Source of the DNA: Zasmidium citrigriseum | Lineage: Eukaryota; Ascomycota; Dothideomycetes; Mycosphaerellales; Mycosphaerellaceae | NCBI GenBank assembly: GCA_002786025.1 | Contig: NHNW01000055.1 | Location: 1-64,000, forward strand | Length of the DNA stretch: 64,000 bases | Direction of reading: 5' to 3' | Shown: positions 42,378 to 54,597 of the stretch, piece after piece | How positions within the stretch are numbered: position 1 is the first letter of the stretch | How the letters are laid out: every line of letters starts with the position of its first letter | Notes under the pieces: model-generated | What the model was told of the DNA's origin: nothing | Database searches by the model: none | The model's input: the letters and a program-made list of their open reading frames with translations, nothing else | Program-made: the position numbers and the translations under genes

Positions 42378-44650
42378 TCACTGCCCCATCCCCATCACCT
42401 GTTGACATCGATCCATACTCTCCAGCTGCAAGTTCACATCATCGAAAGGGTCCAGGAAATACTCCGTCCCACTGCCGAACACCTGATCGAAAGCGCCGAA
42501 GTCGATGTTGTCCAATCCGTCGAAGTTCGGATTGAAGTTGGCGTCGAAGTTCATCATATTGCCAGGTCCTGCGCAAGTCATGTTGCCGCCGTTACTACCC
42601 GGTGTGGGTATCGAGTTGGATTGCGGTGTCGCAGCGTACTGCGAGGAATCGCCGTAGTATGCCGGGTACTCGCTTGCGTCCTGGTGCATCGGCATGATGG
42701 CCTGCGCATTCATGGGCTCACCACATGCCTGCTGGCGATACTTCGCTGGGTCAGTAGATTGCGTCTGCTTGCCCTTTTCTCTTTGAGTCTTCTTCTGCCG
42801 CCGGAGTAGTCGCGCACGCTCGATCAAGGCGTTTACATGATCCCAAGCAGGCTCTTCTCGCTTTGTCTTGTACATTGCATCCCAGTCCGCGAGGACAGGA
42901 TCCAAGACTTGCCACGCCGTGTCGACAAATTGTGTATTGGTATTCCATCCCAGCTCGGCAACCACGATGGCTATTGAGTGCCACTGCACATAACCTCTGA
43001 AGTACCACTGCCAGTCACTCACTCTGTCGTCGATGGCAAGCCGATGAGTGAATTGAATGATGTCGACGGAGGCTTTCAAGAGTGCACTTCTCTCGTCGTC
43101 AGGCATCGTCTTCGTCGGTATGGTGCCGAAGGGAAAGTCTATGCCTAGCTTTGCTTTGATCTGCAAGTTCATTAGCTTATCAATCATATACTCGTCTTGT
43201 GCGATTCACATACCAGCATGCCGTCTATCAGATTCAGGCACAGCCAGTCAAACGGCCGTGAAGGATCCAGATGATCTCGGTAGTCATGTCGTAGCCGCTC
43301 TGTGACTTGCTCATAGAAGCTCATCTGATCTTCTCTGACTCCACCGAACCCAGACGCTGAGGCATGCGACCAACTTCCCGAACGCTGTTTTCGAATACAC
43401 CAGATGCCGAACATGAGCCTGTGGATCTCAAACCTCATACGCACAAAGGTCATCTCCGTGATACCTAACCTTGCTCGAGGAGCTTCCGTCATCCGTGGGT
43501 CCAGATCGCGGTCGTTCAGGTTTGATGGCAGTCGGATACTTTGGTTCTGCATGATACTGCTGGTCCTTGACTCGCCCTCCTCTGCCGTGCGATTCTCAAG
43601 ACCGCAGATGTGGAACCACAGTCGGCGACGGTATTCCGTTTCGAATGGCGTATATCGCCCTTCGACGTCTTCGTGGATGCCCATGATTTGGGCGGACCGC
43701 ACAGCTAGACTGAACAGTGCTCGCAAGTTCGTTCCGTCGTCTGAACGTCGAATACATATCTTTGAACTGTTAGCCAGTCAACGAGAGTGGAGATCGCTTG
43801 GACTTACAATGTACAGCACAAGCGCCTGCAACATTTCCAGTGCCGGCACCTCGTAATTGTCTCCCAACGCCGCCTCGATGCACCGGCCATAGCGTTTCCT
43901 CAATACATCTTGACGCTCGCCAAAACGCTGGCGTACTTCTCTGGCGGTACATGAGCTGACTGCAGCGTAGTAGATGCTGAAAAGCAATGCCTCAAACGAT
44001 GGAGGTATGTTGCTCAGGTCGTCAATAATCCGGAAAAGCGCCTTACTAATCGTGGGACAGTGGAAGACCTTCGTCAGAGGGTCAACTCTTGTTTCGTATA
44101 TATGCCAGTACTCGAATATCCGCCGCACAGGTGGATGATGTGATCCAGCAGATTGTTGCGCTCCTTGGGTATGATTCTGCGAGAGGAAGGCGCCATTATC
44201 CAACCGGGAGTCTTGATCTGAGACAGAAGACTTCGTCAATGCTATCAACGCATCTTTGACCAGATCTTCCGAGTTGGCATTTTGTGTGAGTGCTTGACCA
44301 GGCGAAGGCTGGCTGAATGTGCTCGTGGATCCAAACGCTTGCCCTGGGGAGACAGCTGCTGCAGAGCCACCTGCATCCGTGTGGCTGCTCGAATTCGGGC
44401 TCGAATTCTTCGGCTCCAAATATTTCACCAGGTCTTCAAGATGCCGTTGCCGGGCCGGCTTGTCCTTTTTGTAAGGGCCTCTCTTCTTTTTGACGCCCAC
44501 TTCAGGCGTCGGGTAGACACATGGCAGGTCGGACTTTGTGCAATTATTGCACCCGTCTGGCTCGCGACTGCACTTCAACTTTCGCCGCCGACATCCCAGA
44601 CATGAAGTTCCCGGCTTGTTGACCGGCTGAAGCAGGATTGCCTCGGACAT
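42378..44650 (-). CDS. Zn2Cys6 transcription factor (723 aa)
   Basis: A nuclear DNA-binding regulator. Joining 44650-43808, 43759-43214 and 43160-42378 gives 723 residues; introns are 48 and 53 nt. The binuclear zinc cluster has cysteines 17, 20, 27, 34, 37 and 44 (C-x2-C-x6-C-x6-C-x2-C-x6-C), followed by a basic KKKRGPYKKDK linker. The middle homology (fungal-specific transcription factor) domain includes ALEMLQALVLYI joined across intron 1 to ICIRRSDDG, then LAVRSAQIMGIHEDVEG and ETEYRRRLWFHICGLENR. The C-terminus is Asn/Gly/Asp-rich and acidic, typical of an activation region. The acceptor of intron 1 was placed after AAAG because only that joint keeps the frame. Targets are unknown. Confidence 0.88.
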
Positions 44651-45382
44651 GGTGTGGCGTCTGATCCCGGCTTTCTCTCCCAGATGAGTGGTCAGGACCG
44701 GATCATGGCAGGTATTCGTGACGGCGACTCCTATGAGATTTGCTTGAAGTGTTCAGCATCGCGTCAAGGCGATGTTCTTTCTTCCGTCACGTCAACGTTG
44801 GCCGGGCTGATGAGACGCGAATGCGGCTGACAATCACCGGCGGGCGACCAAGGCAAGGCCCAAATCACGATTTTGGTTCGCTTCGGTATACCTGTTAGCG
44901 TGACTGAAGTTTGTTCAGGGTTGTAGGCGAATGTATTGATCGTTGTGGATTGTGAGCGAGAAAGTGAAGTTCGGGAACGAAATGGTCCGGGTGAAAGAGG
45001 AAGGTGGGTCCGAGACGAAGTGGGGGCCAAAACTAAAGTCTAGAGCTGTTGGTATGGGAGGGTGCTAAGCGTGAGGTGTAGGGAAAGGAACGCACATGAA
45101 GAGATCGCAACGTGCGTAGAGCGAGGAAGATGGTCAGAACGCCCTCGTATTATTGTGGAACACTAATCTTGCGACTTCCCTCCACAGAGCAGGAGAACTA
45201 TTGAATCGATGTGTATTGCTTCATCAAACTTTTCATTGCGTCAATGCATCTATCTCGATGTCCTACGCCATGCGCAGCCATCTGTCGTGGAAGATGTGAT
45301 AACCCGCAAGACTGTCCGATCTATCCCAGACACCACGCCGCGTTATGCCTTTTTCGTATCACATCTTGGACCTGTCATGTAT
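44651..45382. other. Intergenic, promoter of the Zn2Cys6 gene
   Basis: About 730 bases between the start of the 723-aa regulator and the 3' end of NDK, both on minus. No gene is supported; the TATTTATT at 45379-45386 overlaps the NDK stop. Confidence 0.45.
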
Positions 45383-46122
45383 TTATTTCTCGTAGACCCA
45401 CTCGTGCTGGGCCTGCTTCCAGCTGTTGATCTCGCTCTTGTCGAACCACAGGGCGATCTCCTTCTGGGCGGAGTCGACGGCGTCGGAGCCGTGGCAGACG
45501 TTGCGGCCGACATCCTAGAGATCCATTGTCAGCTCTGGGCGGGACTTCGTGGATTATGTTTGGACTTACGATGGCGAAGTCGCCACGGATGGTGCCTGGG
45601 GAAGAGGCGAGTGGGTTGGTGGCACCGAGGAGCTGACGGCCAGTCTTGACGACCTCACGACCCTCCCAGACCATGGCGCAGATTGGGCCGCTGGCCATGT
45701 CTACGCATCATCAGTATCCAAGCCTCTGGTCTGTTCTATCTCTTTCGTCTGTCACGTACAGGTGACGAGGCCCTTGAAGAAAGGCTTCTCGGCGAGGTCG
45801 GAGTAGTGCTTCTCGAGGTGCTCCTTGGAGGCAGTGACGAGCTTGATGGCGACGAGCTTGAAGCTGGCGGAGGGTCAACTATTGGAGTGTGAAGTGGTAT
45901 GTGTTGACGACTCACCCTCTCTTCTCGAAGCGGGAGATGATCTCGCCGACGAGTCCGCGCTGCAGTATCCATCAGCATGCTGAGCTTTCTATATCACAAT
46001 GGTAGTATCGACATACCTGGACACCGTCTGGCTTGACAGCGATGAAGCTGCAGCAGTCTCAGCATCCTCTCACGCCGTTTCCTACTCCAATGGCTCAAGA
46101 CTCACGTCTGCTCGGAAGTCAT
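45383..46122 (-). CDS. ndk1: Nucleoside diphosphate kinase
   Basis: Transfers the gamma phosphate between nucleoside triphosphates through a phospho-histidine. Six exons (46122-46106, 46047-46017, 45959-45916, 45863-45760, 45700-45570, 45514-45383) give 152 residues, the normal family length. Visible: [20 protein letters not shown] at the N-terminus, [42 protein letters not shown], and the active-site segment NVCHGSDAV with the catalytic His. The first exon is only 17 nt. An in-frame ATG at 46233 would add 37 residues; I prefer 46122 because it gives the standard NDK start. All five introns keep the frame. The gene is divergent from glucosidase II at 46976. Confidence 0.93.
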
Positions 46123-46975
46123 CTTGTCCTGCTCTTCGTCTTTGGTGTGTTGGAGAACGGTGGTGAGGAGGGAGCGGTCTTTGGGGTTGAGTTTGTTGAA
46201 TATGGGCGGTGAAGTTGAGCTCTGGCTGGCCATTTGAACAAAAAGTCTCCCGCCGTTGCTGTGGTGGGGTGAAGATGCAGGGGTCCAGCAGGTGATGCGG
46301 AAAGTAGTGGGAGGAGCTTGTCAAGCTGCTACAGGAACAATTCGAGGAAGGTTCGATTTGAAGAAGCAGTTGTCATCTACTTGGAAGCTGTATGAGCCGA
46401 GTCAAGCAAATTGAATGTTCTCCTCAGCTTGACTTGATTCAAATATCGTAGTCCTGCTGGTTTCTCTGCCCCCTCAATTCCATCTACGACTTTGGGCCAG
46501 ACGCGGCAACAGCCGCCTAAGAGACAACACCTCCCGGACAACCTCATACTCTTTCCCACTACCCAGTAAGATGTGATCGTACTTGTGGTCTAAGAGATGG
46601 ACTAGAGTAGTGCTGTAGTATTGCTTGAGTGATTCTTTGCATTGCTCAAGCGTCTGGCCGCGCCAAGAACAACAGGACCGCTGATTCAATGGCTTTGAAC
46701 TCAATTCAAAGGGAATGGAATCGATGAGCTCGTCAATATGGTCGATGGGCCTGTTCGACACCCTTCAAACAGGAGAACATGGTTCTCTCCGTTGTTGTTC
46801 AATCAATCAAACATGAAGTCCTATGCCAAGTGATTTCAAGCGGGGCCCCGGCGGCAAGCCCGAACGGGAAGCGCCGACGCGGATGCGGGAGCAGGGAGTG
46901 GAACAGCTGTTGACATTGACAGTCAAACATTCGCTGGACACCACTTGTGACTGTTGTTGCAGGTGACGGACAGCA
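46123..46975. promoter_or_regulatory. Divergent promoter region, NDK and glucosidase II
   Basis: About 850 bases between two head-to-head housekeeping genes. It must contain both promoters. It also holds one weak minus-strand frame, listed separately. Confidence 0.45.
46474..46761 (-). CDS. Doubtful small ORF (95 aa)
   Basis: Starts MSNRPIDHIDELIDSIPF and includes LEQCKESLKQYYSTTLVHLL and GKEYEVVREVLSLRRLLP, which look mildly protein-like and helical. It lies in the promoter region between two strong divergent genes and has no recognised relatives, signal peptide or introns. It may be chance or part of an unseen spliced gene. Confidence 0.2.
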   Translation of the reverse strand: MSNRPIDHIDELIDSIPFELSSKPLNQRSCCSWRGQTLEQCKESLKQYYSTTLVHLLDHKYDHILLGSGKEYEVVREVLSLRRLLPRLAQSRRWN

Positions 46976-49900
46976 ATGATGAGGGACTTGAATGGCTCCT
47001 CGCGGGGCTGGATGAGCTTCCTGCTCTTGTGCATGACCCTCTGCTCGCTCATCACGCCGGCCGGTAAGCATTGAAGTGCTCCCAAGCAATAGAAGCAACG
47101 AATTGATGAATGTGGATAGTGATGGTGAAGCACGAAAACTTCAAGACCTGTGATCAGTCCGGCTTCTGCAAACGGAATCGTTTATACGCCGACACCGCCC
47201 TCAAATCCTCGAAATGGGAGTCTCCCTACCAGCTCGAAGCATCCACTATCACGTTCAACGACGGCATCCTCACGGCCAATGTCAACAAACACATCGCCAA
47301 CACCGACCAGAAGATCCGTCTTCCTCTCAAAGTTGCGTTCTACGAATCGGGAGTTGCTCGCGTGACGGTGGATGAAGAGCAGCGTCAGAAGGGTCAGATC
47401 GAGCTACGACATGATGCCAAGATTCGCAAGGAACGATATAACGAAGCTGAGCAGTGGGCCATTGTTGGAGGGACGACGGTCAGCACTGGTGCTGCTATTG
47501 ACAAGGATAGCGAGAAAGGCACGACCAAGATCAAGTATGGCCCTCAGAGCAAGTTCGAGGCCATCATTCGACACTCGCCTTTGGGCATTGAGTTCAAGCG
47601 TGATGGCGTGACTCAGGTCAAGTTCAACGAGCGTGGTCTGCTTAATGTCGAACATTGGCGCAAGAAGGAGGACAAGCCAGCCGAGGGTGAAGAAGGTAAG
47701 GAGGGCGATGTGGACGCCAGCACTGGAGATGCTGCTGTAGTTGCCGAGAGTGACAAGGACGCTGCTGAGGACGAGAGCACCTGGTGGGAGGAGTCGTTTG
47801 GTGGAAACACCGACAGCAAGCCTCGCGGACCTGAAGCTGTGGCCATGGACATCACCTTCCCCGGATATGAGTATGTCTACGGACTCTCGGAGCATGCCGG
47901 TCCTCTTGCTTTGAGAGAAACCAGAGGCCAGAACAGCGAAAACAAGTATGACGATCCATACCGGATGTATAACTCCGATGTGTTCGAGTACGAGATGGAC
48001 AGTCCCATGACGCTCTACGGCAACATCCCATTCATGCAGGCGCACAAGAAGGACTCGAGTGTCGGCGTGTTCTGGCTGAACGGTGCAGAGACCTGGGTAG
48101 ACATCACCAAGTCTTCCACTTCTGTCAACCCACTCAGCATGGGAGTGACTGGCAAGACGACTACCAACGCTCACTGGATCAGCGAGTCTGGATTGCTCGA
48201 CATCTTCGTCTTCTTGGGACCAACTCCACAGGACGTTATCGGCGCCTATACCGAACTCACCGGCACTCAGCAACTCCCCCAACACTTTTCCATCGCCTAC
48301 CACCAGTGTCGATGGAACTACGTCACTGATGAGGATGTCAAGGACGTTGACAGGAAGTTCGACAAGAGCCGCATCCCGTACGATGTCATCTGGCTTGATA
48401 TCGAATACACTGACGGCAAGAAGTACTTCACTTGGGATCCATTGACATTCCCCGACCCCATCGGCATGCAGAAGCAGCTCGACGAGCATGAGCGGAAGTT
48501 GGTCGCCATCATCGATCCGCACATCAAGAACGAGGGCGGATACAGTGTGGTCGACGAACTCAAATCAAAGGATCTCGCAGTCAAGAACAAGGACAACAAC
48601 ATCTACGAAGGTTGGTGCTGGCCAGGAAGCAGTCACTGGGTGGATTGTTTCAGCCCAGCTGCTCGCAAATGGTGGGCAAGCCTTTTCAAGTACAACAAGT
48701 TTACCGGCACTGCGAAGAACACATGGTTATGGAACGACATGAACGAGCCATCGGTCTTCAACGGACCAGAGACGACCATGCCAAAGGACAACATCCATCA
48801 TGGCGGCTGGGAGCATCGAGATGTCCACAACATCAACGGCATGACCTTCATCAACGCTACATATGAGGGCCTGCTGGCACGCGATAAGGAAGAGGAGAAA
48901 CACAACGTCAGACCCTTCATCCTTACCCGATCATTCTGGTCAGGAAGTCAAAGATTGGGCGCCATGTGGACTGGTGACAATCAAGCCGAATGGTCGCATT
49001 TGGAAGCATCGATCCCAATGGTGCTGAGCATGGGTATCAGCGGCTTCCCCTTCGCAGGAGCTGACATTGGTGGCTTCTTTGGAAACCCCGAAAAGGAGCT
49101 GCTCACTCGGTGGTACCAAGCTGGAATCTGGTATCCGTTCATGCGTGCCCACGCGCACATCGATACCCGTCGCCGCGAGCCTTACTTGGCAGGCGAGCCG
49201 TACACTGAAATCATCTCGCAGGCGGTTCGCTTGCGTTACAGTCTGCTGCCGGCGTGGTACACGGCTTTCCACGAGTCCCACACGACCGGTGCGCCGATCG
49301 TTCGCCCTAACTACTACGTCTTCCCAGGTGATGAGAAGGGCTTTGGAATCGATGACCAACTCTATCTCGGAAGCTTCGGTCTGCTCGCCAAGCCAGTCAC
49401 CAAGCCTGAGCAACAAGGTCAACCCGTCTACCTGGCTGACAAGGAGAAATACTATGACTACTTCGATTTCTGGACGTATGAGGGTCCAGGAGATGTAGCA
49501 CTCTCATCACCGCTGGAAACGATCCCACTGCTCATGCGTGGCGGTCACATCATCCCCCGCCGCGACCGACCACGCCGAAGCTCAGGTCTCATGAAATACG
49601 ACCCTCTCACACTGATCATCACCCTCGGCAACAGCGGCGACGCAGAAGGCACCCTCTACCTCGACGACGGCGAGAGCTTCGACTACCAAGAAGGCGCCTA
49701 CCTCCACCGGCGCTTCTCCTACAGCGGTTCCACCTCCACCCTCATGAGCGAGGACTTGGCGACGCCCGGCAAGAAGACCAAGGAATATTTGAAATCTATG
49801 GAGAAAGTCCGCGTCGAGAAGGTTATTGTTGTGGGTGCGCCTGCGGCTTGGAAGGACAAGACGGAGGTGGAGGTTAGTGAGGAGCAGAGTGGGAAGAGCG

Positions 49901-50019
49901 CTGCTGCGAGGAAGGTGCCGCTTGATTTTCATGAGAAGGAGGATGGTAAGGCTGCTTGGGCGGTTGTTAGGGATCCGGCGGTGCTGGTTGGGAGTGGGTG
50001 GAAGATTTCTTTTGCGTAG
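46976..50019 (+). CDS. Glucosidase II alpha subunit (GH31)
   Basis: An ER enzyme that trims the two inner glucoses of N-glycans during glycoprotein quality control. Joining 46976-47063 and 47120-50019 (56-nt intron, phase 1) gives about 995 residues. Exon 1 carries the signal peptide (SFLLLCMTLCSLITPA). The mature start, VKHENFKTCDQSGFCKRNR, is characteristic of glucosidase II alpha. The GH31 core has VIWLDIEYTDGKKYF, the nucleophile motif WNDMNEPSVFNGPE (Asp about 569) and the acid/base region MWTGDNQAEW (Asp about 649), then GFPFAGADIGGFFG and HAHIDTRRREPY. Length and motif order are complete. An acidic insert (about residues 190-235) is usual in this family. ER retention normally depends on the beta subunit, which is not in this window. 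Equivalent to yeast ROT2. Confidence 0.95.
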
Positions 50020-51298
50020 TTGGAAAGGTAGATGTGTACAATGGAAAAGCAATGTACAGGCCAAGGCCCAGAAAAGCCACTTCGACAAATCTGACACCGG
50101 CGACCTGCAGGCGTTTTTGGCGGCCATGTGGCAGTTTGGTATCCGAGAATAAGGTTTCCGGTCGGTTTGGAATCTTGCATTCGATGTTCGGATGTCTTTG
50201 ATGATGTTGGTGCTGGATGACTCTTGCATCGAACATCTTGCACGATCCCTCCTCTCTTGCCGCCCTTCCTGGTGGGTAGCTTAATCACACTTGTCGGCAT
50301 GATCGAACAATCGATCTATCTCGTCGACACAGGCGATATATGAGGTCGTCTAATCCTTCCCTCCGTCGACGCCACAAGCGCCTCAGCGGACGCAATTCCG
50401 CCTGAAGAAATACAAATCTTCCGCCAAAAGCTTCTTTCTCAAATCCTCTTTCGTGGAGTTCACTCGGGGATTTTCTTCACGCCTTCTGTCTTCGAGTTCT
50501 GGGTCTTCGTTCTTGCTGCAGGGCGGCCTTCCTATTCAAATACTTTATCCTCCAGTCCGGACCCTTTGACTTTATCTGATATGGATTCGAGGCAGACTGC
50601 GGGAATAGCACACGTCCAACAAAGCCCGTGAAACACGCGAGCGAGCTCCAGCCAACGTCTTCGAGAATGTGGATGATTTGGAATGATTTCAGTCTCTATC
50701 TGCAGGAAAAGCTCCACACCCACACGACACATCCTGTTGCAATCTATCATTGCATTTTCCGAACCACTGATGACACGGTAGCAAGATTTGTCAATGGAGA
50801 GGTGACAGCTTGATCTCGTCATCATCCTTCGAGGTGCGGCTTGATGCTTCCAAAACACCAACGCGCCCGCCGCCCCAACCAGTTGGCATCTTACCGTCTT
50901 TGGGATTCCAGATTTGCGTTTTCGCTGATACCGGATGCAGATGTTGCATCTCTCTGACTCGTCTCGGTGCGGTTGGTGATGTCGTTACCCTTTCTTGGTT
51001 CTGTCTTTTAGCCGAAGCACCTCGTGTCTCGATATGGTGGGTGGATGCTCGACATGACTACATGAGGGTCACGTTGCGCTCATTCTCCTCTCACTTTTTG
51101 CTTGTGCGTTGTCTGTGGTGAGACACACTCATCCATTACCTTTTCGTTTCCTTGCTGCTCTACTCATCAGCAAACGTTGGTCGGTGTTGTGGAATTGCTA
51201 TTGCAACATCACGAGGGCGCTGAGGTTTCCGATTCCAAAAAGAAGAAAATATCACTACCTTTCTGCGTCTGAGGTGGCGGACCTACCGATATATCAGA
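50020..51298. other. Intergenic, 1.3 kb
   Basis: 3' region of glucosidase II and promoter of the 144-aa gene. Several 60-120-codon frames on both strands are mutually inconsistent and not protein-like. I support no gene. Confidence 0.5.
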
Positions 51299-51733
51299 AT
51301 GGCATCCTCGTCGTCGACCGCCGATCATCGTGCTGACACTGCCACCCACCCCCATCCCAAGTCTAAGCTGCGCCCTGCCATCCGACGCAATCCTCCCTCC
51401 AATACCATGACGGTCTCAACAAGCACTTCTTCAAACTACACCCATGCCTCCGCCACGGCTTCACATCCTTACCTCGGCGATCGCCAACTCGATGCCATCG
51501 AATCCTGGAAGACGACTGTACCCGGCAAGGCGAACTGCCCTACGAAGTTGCCGGAGGAGGATCCTGTTGTCCAGGCGTATTTGCAGACCAAGATGGCGCT
51601 GTTCCAAAGTCTCGTCGGTGCGAGTGATTCTGGTGTCTCGACTGGCCGGGAGGGCAATGGACGGAACCACCACGTGGGCGATGCAGGTGACCGGGCGAGG
51701 TGTCGGGGGAATTTGAGTTGTTATGCTGAGTGA
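51299..51733 (+). CDS. Hypothetical small protein (144 aa)
   Basis: Starts MASSSSTADHRADTATH. The N-terminal 60 residues are Ser/Thr/His-rich with a basic patch (KSKLRPAIRRNPPS). A short helical middle follows: DRQLDAIESWKTTVPGKANC and PVVQAYLQTKMALFQSLV. The C-terminus (NHHVGDAGDRARCRG) looks random, so the true 3' end may lie across an unrecognised intron. No family is recognised. It could be regulatory or spurious. Confidence 0.4.
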   Translation: MASSSSTADHRADTATHPHPKSKLRPAIRRNPPSNTMTVSTSTSSNYTHASATASHPYLGDRQLDAIESWKTTVPGKANCPTKLPEEDPVVQAYLQTKMALFQSLVGASDSGVSTGREGNGRNHHVGDAGDRARCRGNLSCYAE

Positions 51734-52321
51734 GGGAACGTGGTTGTGGGACGGGTTTGTACGACAGTCACGCGGAGAAGTTGTACGAGGACTATTGCAC
51801 AGCAACTCTGACCCTGGAAAGAACGACTGTCGGCATCTTGAAAACGCTGCTGCCAGCCTGGACTCCATCGGACCTGCTACTCCCGAGCTCTACCGAGCAA
51901 CTTCATCGACCTGGCTTTACAAAAGACCTCTATTCGGACATCGCCTTTGCTTGCTGCTGTTTGCTGGACACTATGACGCTAGGTATATCATCTGCCAGCA
52001 ATCGACCAAATCGCCGCGGTTCATCTTTGTCCATCTACCACGGCTCGGCCACAAACCTTACCCCGGACTGAACCTGTTAGAACACACATGATGAGCTATA
52101 CGGTCTCTCCTACTGCCCACCATAAGATCTCGTCGGCCTCGAATAAAGAGATCTGGCGGCGCGGGAATGGACTTTGCTTTGATGAAGGGATTGTTTGGTT
52201 AATGATGCGTGCCGCGCTTGAGCTTCGTGACGGGCTGGGTGGTCTTTCTTTGATGGAATGAGGGTATATGGAGACTCTGCTGCAGCTCGTATGATGATGG
52301 AGGTTTGATAGGTTGGGAATT
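51734..52321. other. Intergenic
   Basis: No gene supported. Contains the presumed promoter of the 7-TM protein gene. Confidence 0.4.
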
Positions 52322-53433
52322 ATGATATTTGTGAGAGCCTTCAGAGAGGATGTCGACGACAAGCTGCCCCTGGATGCGCAACCTGTCTCTCCCACGTCGG
52401 CACATTTTGGAGCTGGCGATATCGGCTGGACGGCGCTGGGACCTGCACTAGCATTCACCGTCCTTGCTACGATTGTTGTGGCGCTGCGATGGTATACGAG
52501 AGGCAGACTGGTGAGGATCATCGGACTGGACGATTACGTGATTCTGCTGTCTTTGGTGAGTCGCCTCGATATCTTCACGACGCACTCTTCCTGACCTTCT
52601 AGACTCTTGCCTGGGCACAATGCGGCCTCATCGGAGCCGCAGTCTACGAAGGCGTCGGCTCCTACGGCAGTGGCCCTGCAGCCATCGACACGATCATGAT
52701 CGCCGAGATGATCGTAGCCATGAACAGCGTCTGGGCCATCACAGTCAACATCACCAAAGCCTCCATCCTGATCCAATACCTCCGAGTCTTCAACGGCCGA
52801 AAGACCCGCATCTGTTGCTGGCTCCTCATGGCCGCCCTTCTTCCCGCTGCACTCTGGGGCGTCTTTGGCGGTATCTTCCTCTGCACACCAACAAACAAAA
52901 TCTTCGACCCTGCAATTCGGGGCCACTGCCGCAACGCCCAAACCTACTGGGTCTCGGTCGCCGCTGTCAACATCGGCCTCGACTTTCTCACCCTCTTGCT
53001 CCCCATCCCCTCGATATCCGACCTCCATCTCCCGCGCAAACAGAAATTCCTCACCATGCTCGTCTTCCTCCTCGGCTTCCTCGTCTGCCTCGTCTCCGTC
53101 ATCCGGCTCGCCACCGTCCTCATCACCTCCGCCATGGGCGACTACATCATGTCCGGCATCTGGGCGATAATCTGGTCCGCCGTCGAAGCCAACGTTGGGA
53201 TTATCTGTGCCTCCCTCTTGGCGCTGAAATGTCTCGTCGTCAAGCTCTTTCCTGAGGCGATGCAGGAAAGCCAGATCCCGACCCATCATATGCGGATTCC
53301 TGAGATTTCGACGTCGACCTGTGAGGTACAGGAGTGGACTTCGAGAGATTCGCAGGTGCCGACGCTGGGGAATAGAGTTTCGAGTCTTTGGTTAAGTGGA
53401 GCTGGTAGCGGGAAGGGTCAGCAAGTATGCTGA
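52322..53433 (+). CDS. Rhodopsin-like 7-TM integral membrane protein
   Basis: Joining 52322-52555 and 52603-53433 (47-nt intron, GTGAGT...CTAG) gives 354 residues with about seven membrane spans, in the pattern of the fungal rhodopsin-like/PTH11-related family. Markers are ALRWYTRGRLVRIIGLDDYV after span 1, AWAQCGLIGAAVYEGVGSYG, the ITKASILIQYLRVFNGRKTR block, FLCTPTNKIFDPAIRGHC, LDFLTLLLPIPSISDLHLPR and GIWAIIWSAVEANVGIICAS. The cytosolic tail is about 70 residues and polar. Members lack the retinal Lys; some PTH11-type relatives are surface sensors, but a signalling role here is inference. The short N-terminus suggests the start could be further 5'. Confidence 0.85.
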
Positions 53434-53574
53434 TGTTCTGATTGCTTTGAGTGTAAAATCAATTCAATTGTCACTGCTGCTTGAATTTCCCTCACTTCGG
53501 CTTCACCTCCTCACATCACGGGCATGTGAGACTATCGCACTTGTTGCAACGACAAGTGCTCAACTGCCGCCAAC

Positions 53575-54597
53575 ATGATCGACAACTATCCGCCAACTGA
53601 CACAGTACTCTGCAAAGAGGTCAACGACATGGCAAACGCACTCGAAGATTTCACTTTCGAATACAGCGACTCGGAATCAGAGACCAGCGAGGACGCAAAT
53701 CAGTCGTCCGACTTCAGCGACGATGAGCCCACCTCACCAAGCGCTGGCGAGTCCATCTCGAACGAGTGCAATAATCATATGGCGCAGACTCGCGATGGCT
53801 CCGCGGCCGAGACAGTCTTCGCCATTCCCGAACTTCTGGAGATGATCATCCTCGCTCACGCCGACAAATACGCAGACATCCGTCCCTCCGACCAAGCTCT
53901 TATGAGGCCCCTCAAAGCACTCTACACCTTGCAACGTGTCAACAAGGACTGCCGGAACTTCATCATTGACTCCAAGAAATGTCGCCGTCTGATGTTCATC
54001 GATGGTCCACTGTCCGGATCTGAAGAGGCCACGATGTGTCGCACCATAACCTCTCCCGAGAAGCTCCACAATCTCCAACCGCTCTGGTGGCTCTTCCAGA
54101 CGTTCGACATCGACGACCCAGTCGACTGGGAGTTGACAGATCCTCTCCACCCCGCGGTGTACTTCAAAGAAATTGAAGCTTCATGGTCCGACCACGCGCT
54201 TTACTCGCCCCCTACCTCCATCATGACCAACATCCAACTAGGCAAGAAGATCCTCCGAACGGCCATGACCGGTATGCGCCGCGAGGAAGCGTCGTGGAGG
54301 AAGATCAAGATCTTTCGCGTTGCGGATGACCCAAATAAGTCTTTGACTTTCCACCAGCTCTTTAGGATGCAGGGTATCACGTGGAGATGGTATCGTGTTG
54401 AGATTACGGTGGATGATCAGGCGACGCTGGGCGAGGTCTGGGATTGGTGGACGAGGGCTTGTGTTTTGAGTTATTTGGACCATTATCGGGTGAGGGATGC
54501 ACTTGAAATGTCTTGCAAGTGGACGCACTTTGGGCGGGGAAGAGCGAACTATCAGTCGTCTCGCTGGAATGTCGCCGATGGGGATGGTCTGGCTTGA
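53575..54597 (+). CDS. F-box-like protein (340 aa)
   Basis: Starts MIDNYPPTDTVLCKEVNDMA. An acidic Ser/Asp/Glu-rich leader (about 20-75) precedes VFAIPELLEMIILAH, then LYTLQRVNKDCRNFIIDSKK and RRLMFIDGPL. This is the arrangement of the truncated F-box-like proteins abundant in Dothideomycetes (I/V-PELLE at the start, QRVN..F...I..S..L in the second helix). The rest (HLFRM-like and Trp-rich segments, YRVEITVDDQATLGEVWDWW) is unassigned. F-box proteins recruit substrates to SCF ubiquitin ligases; the family fit here is by pattern only. Confidence 0.6.
   Translation: MIDNYPPTDTVLCKEVNDMANALEDFTFEYSDSESETSEDANQSSDFSDDEPTSPSAGESISNECNNHMAQTRDGSAAETVFAIPELLEMIILAHADKYADIRPSDQALMRPLKALYTLQRVNKDCRNFIIDSKKCRRLMFIDGPLSGSEEATMCRTITSPEKLHNLQPLWWLFQTFDIDDPVDWELTDPLHPAVYFKEIEASWSDHALYSPPTSIMTNIQLGKKILRTAMTGMRREEASWRKIKIFRVADDPNKSLTFHQLFRMQGITWRWYRVEITVDDQATLGEVWDWWTRACVLSYLDHYRVRDALEMSCKWTHFGRGRANYQSSRWNVADGDGLA

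Noticed and set aside
44764..45030. 88-codon minus frame upstream of the 723-aa regulator
   Set aside because: Ser/Thr/Arg-rich random-looking translation in the promoter region; no support.
47404..48522. 372-codon open frame antisense to glucosidase II
   Set aside because: It lies wholly opposite a well-conserved GH31 gene and mirrors its codon bias; no protein features of its own.
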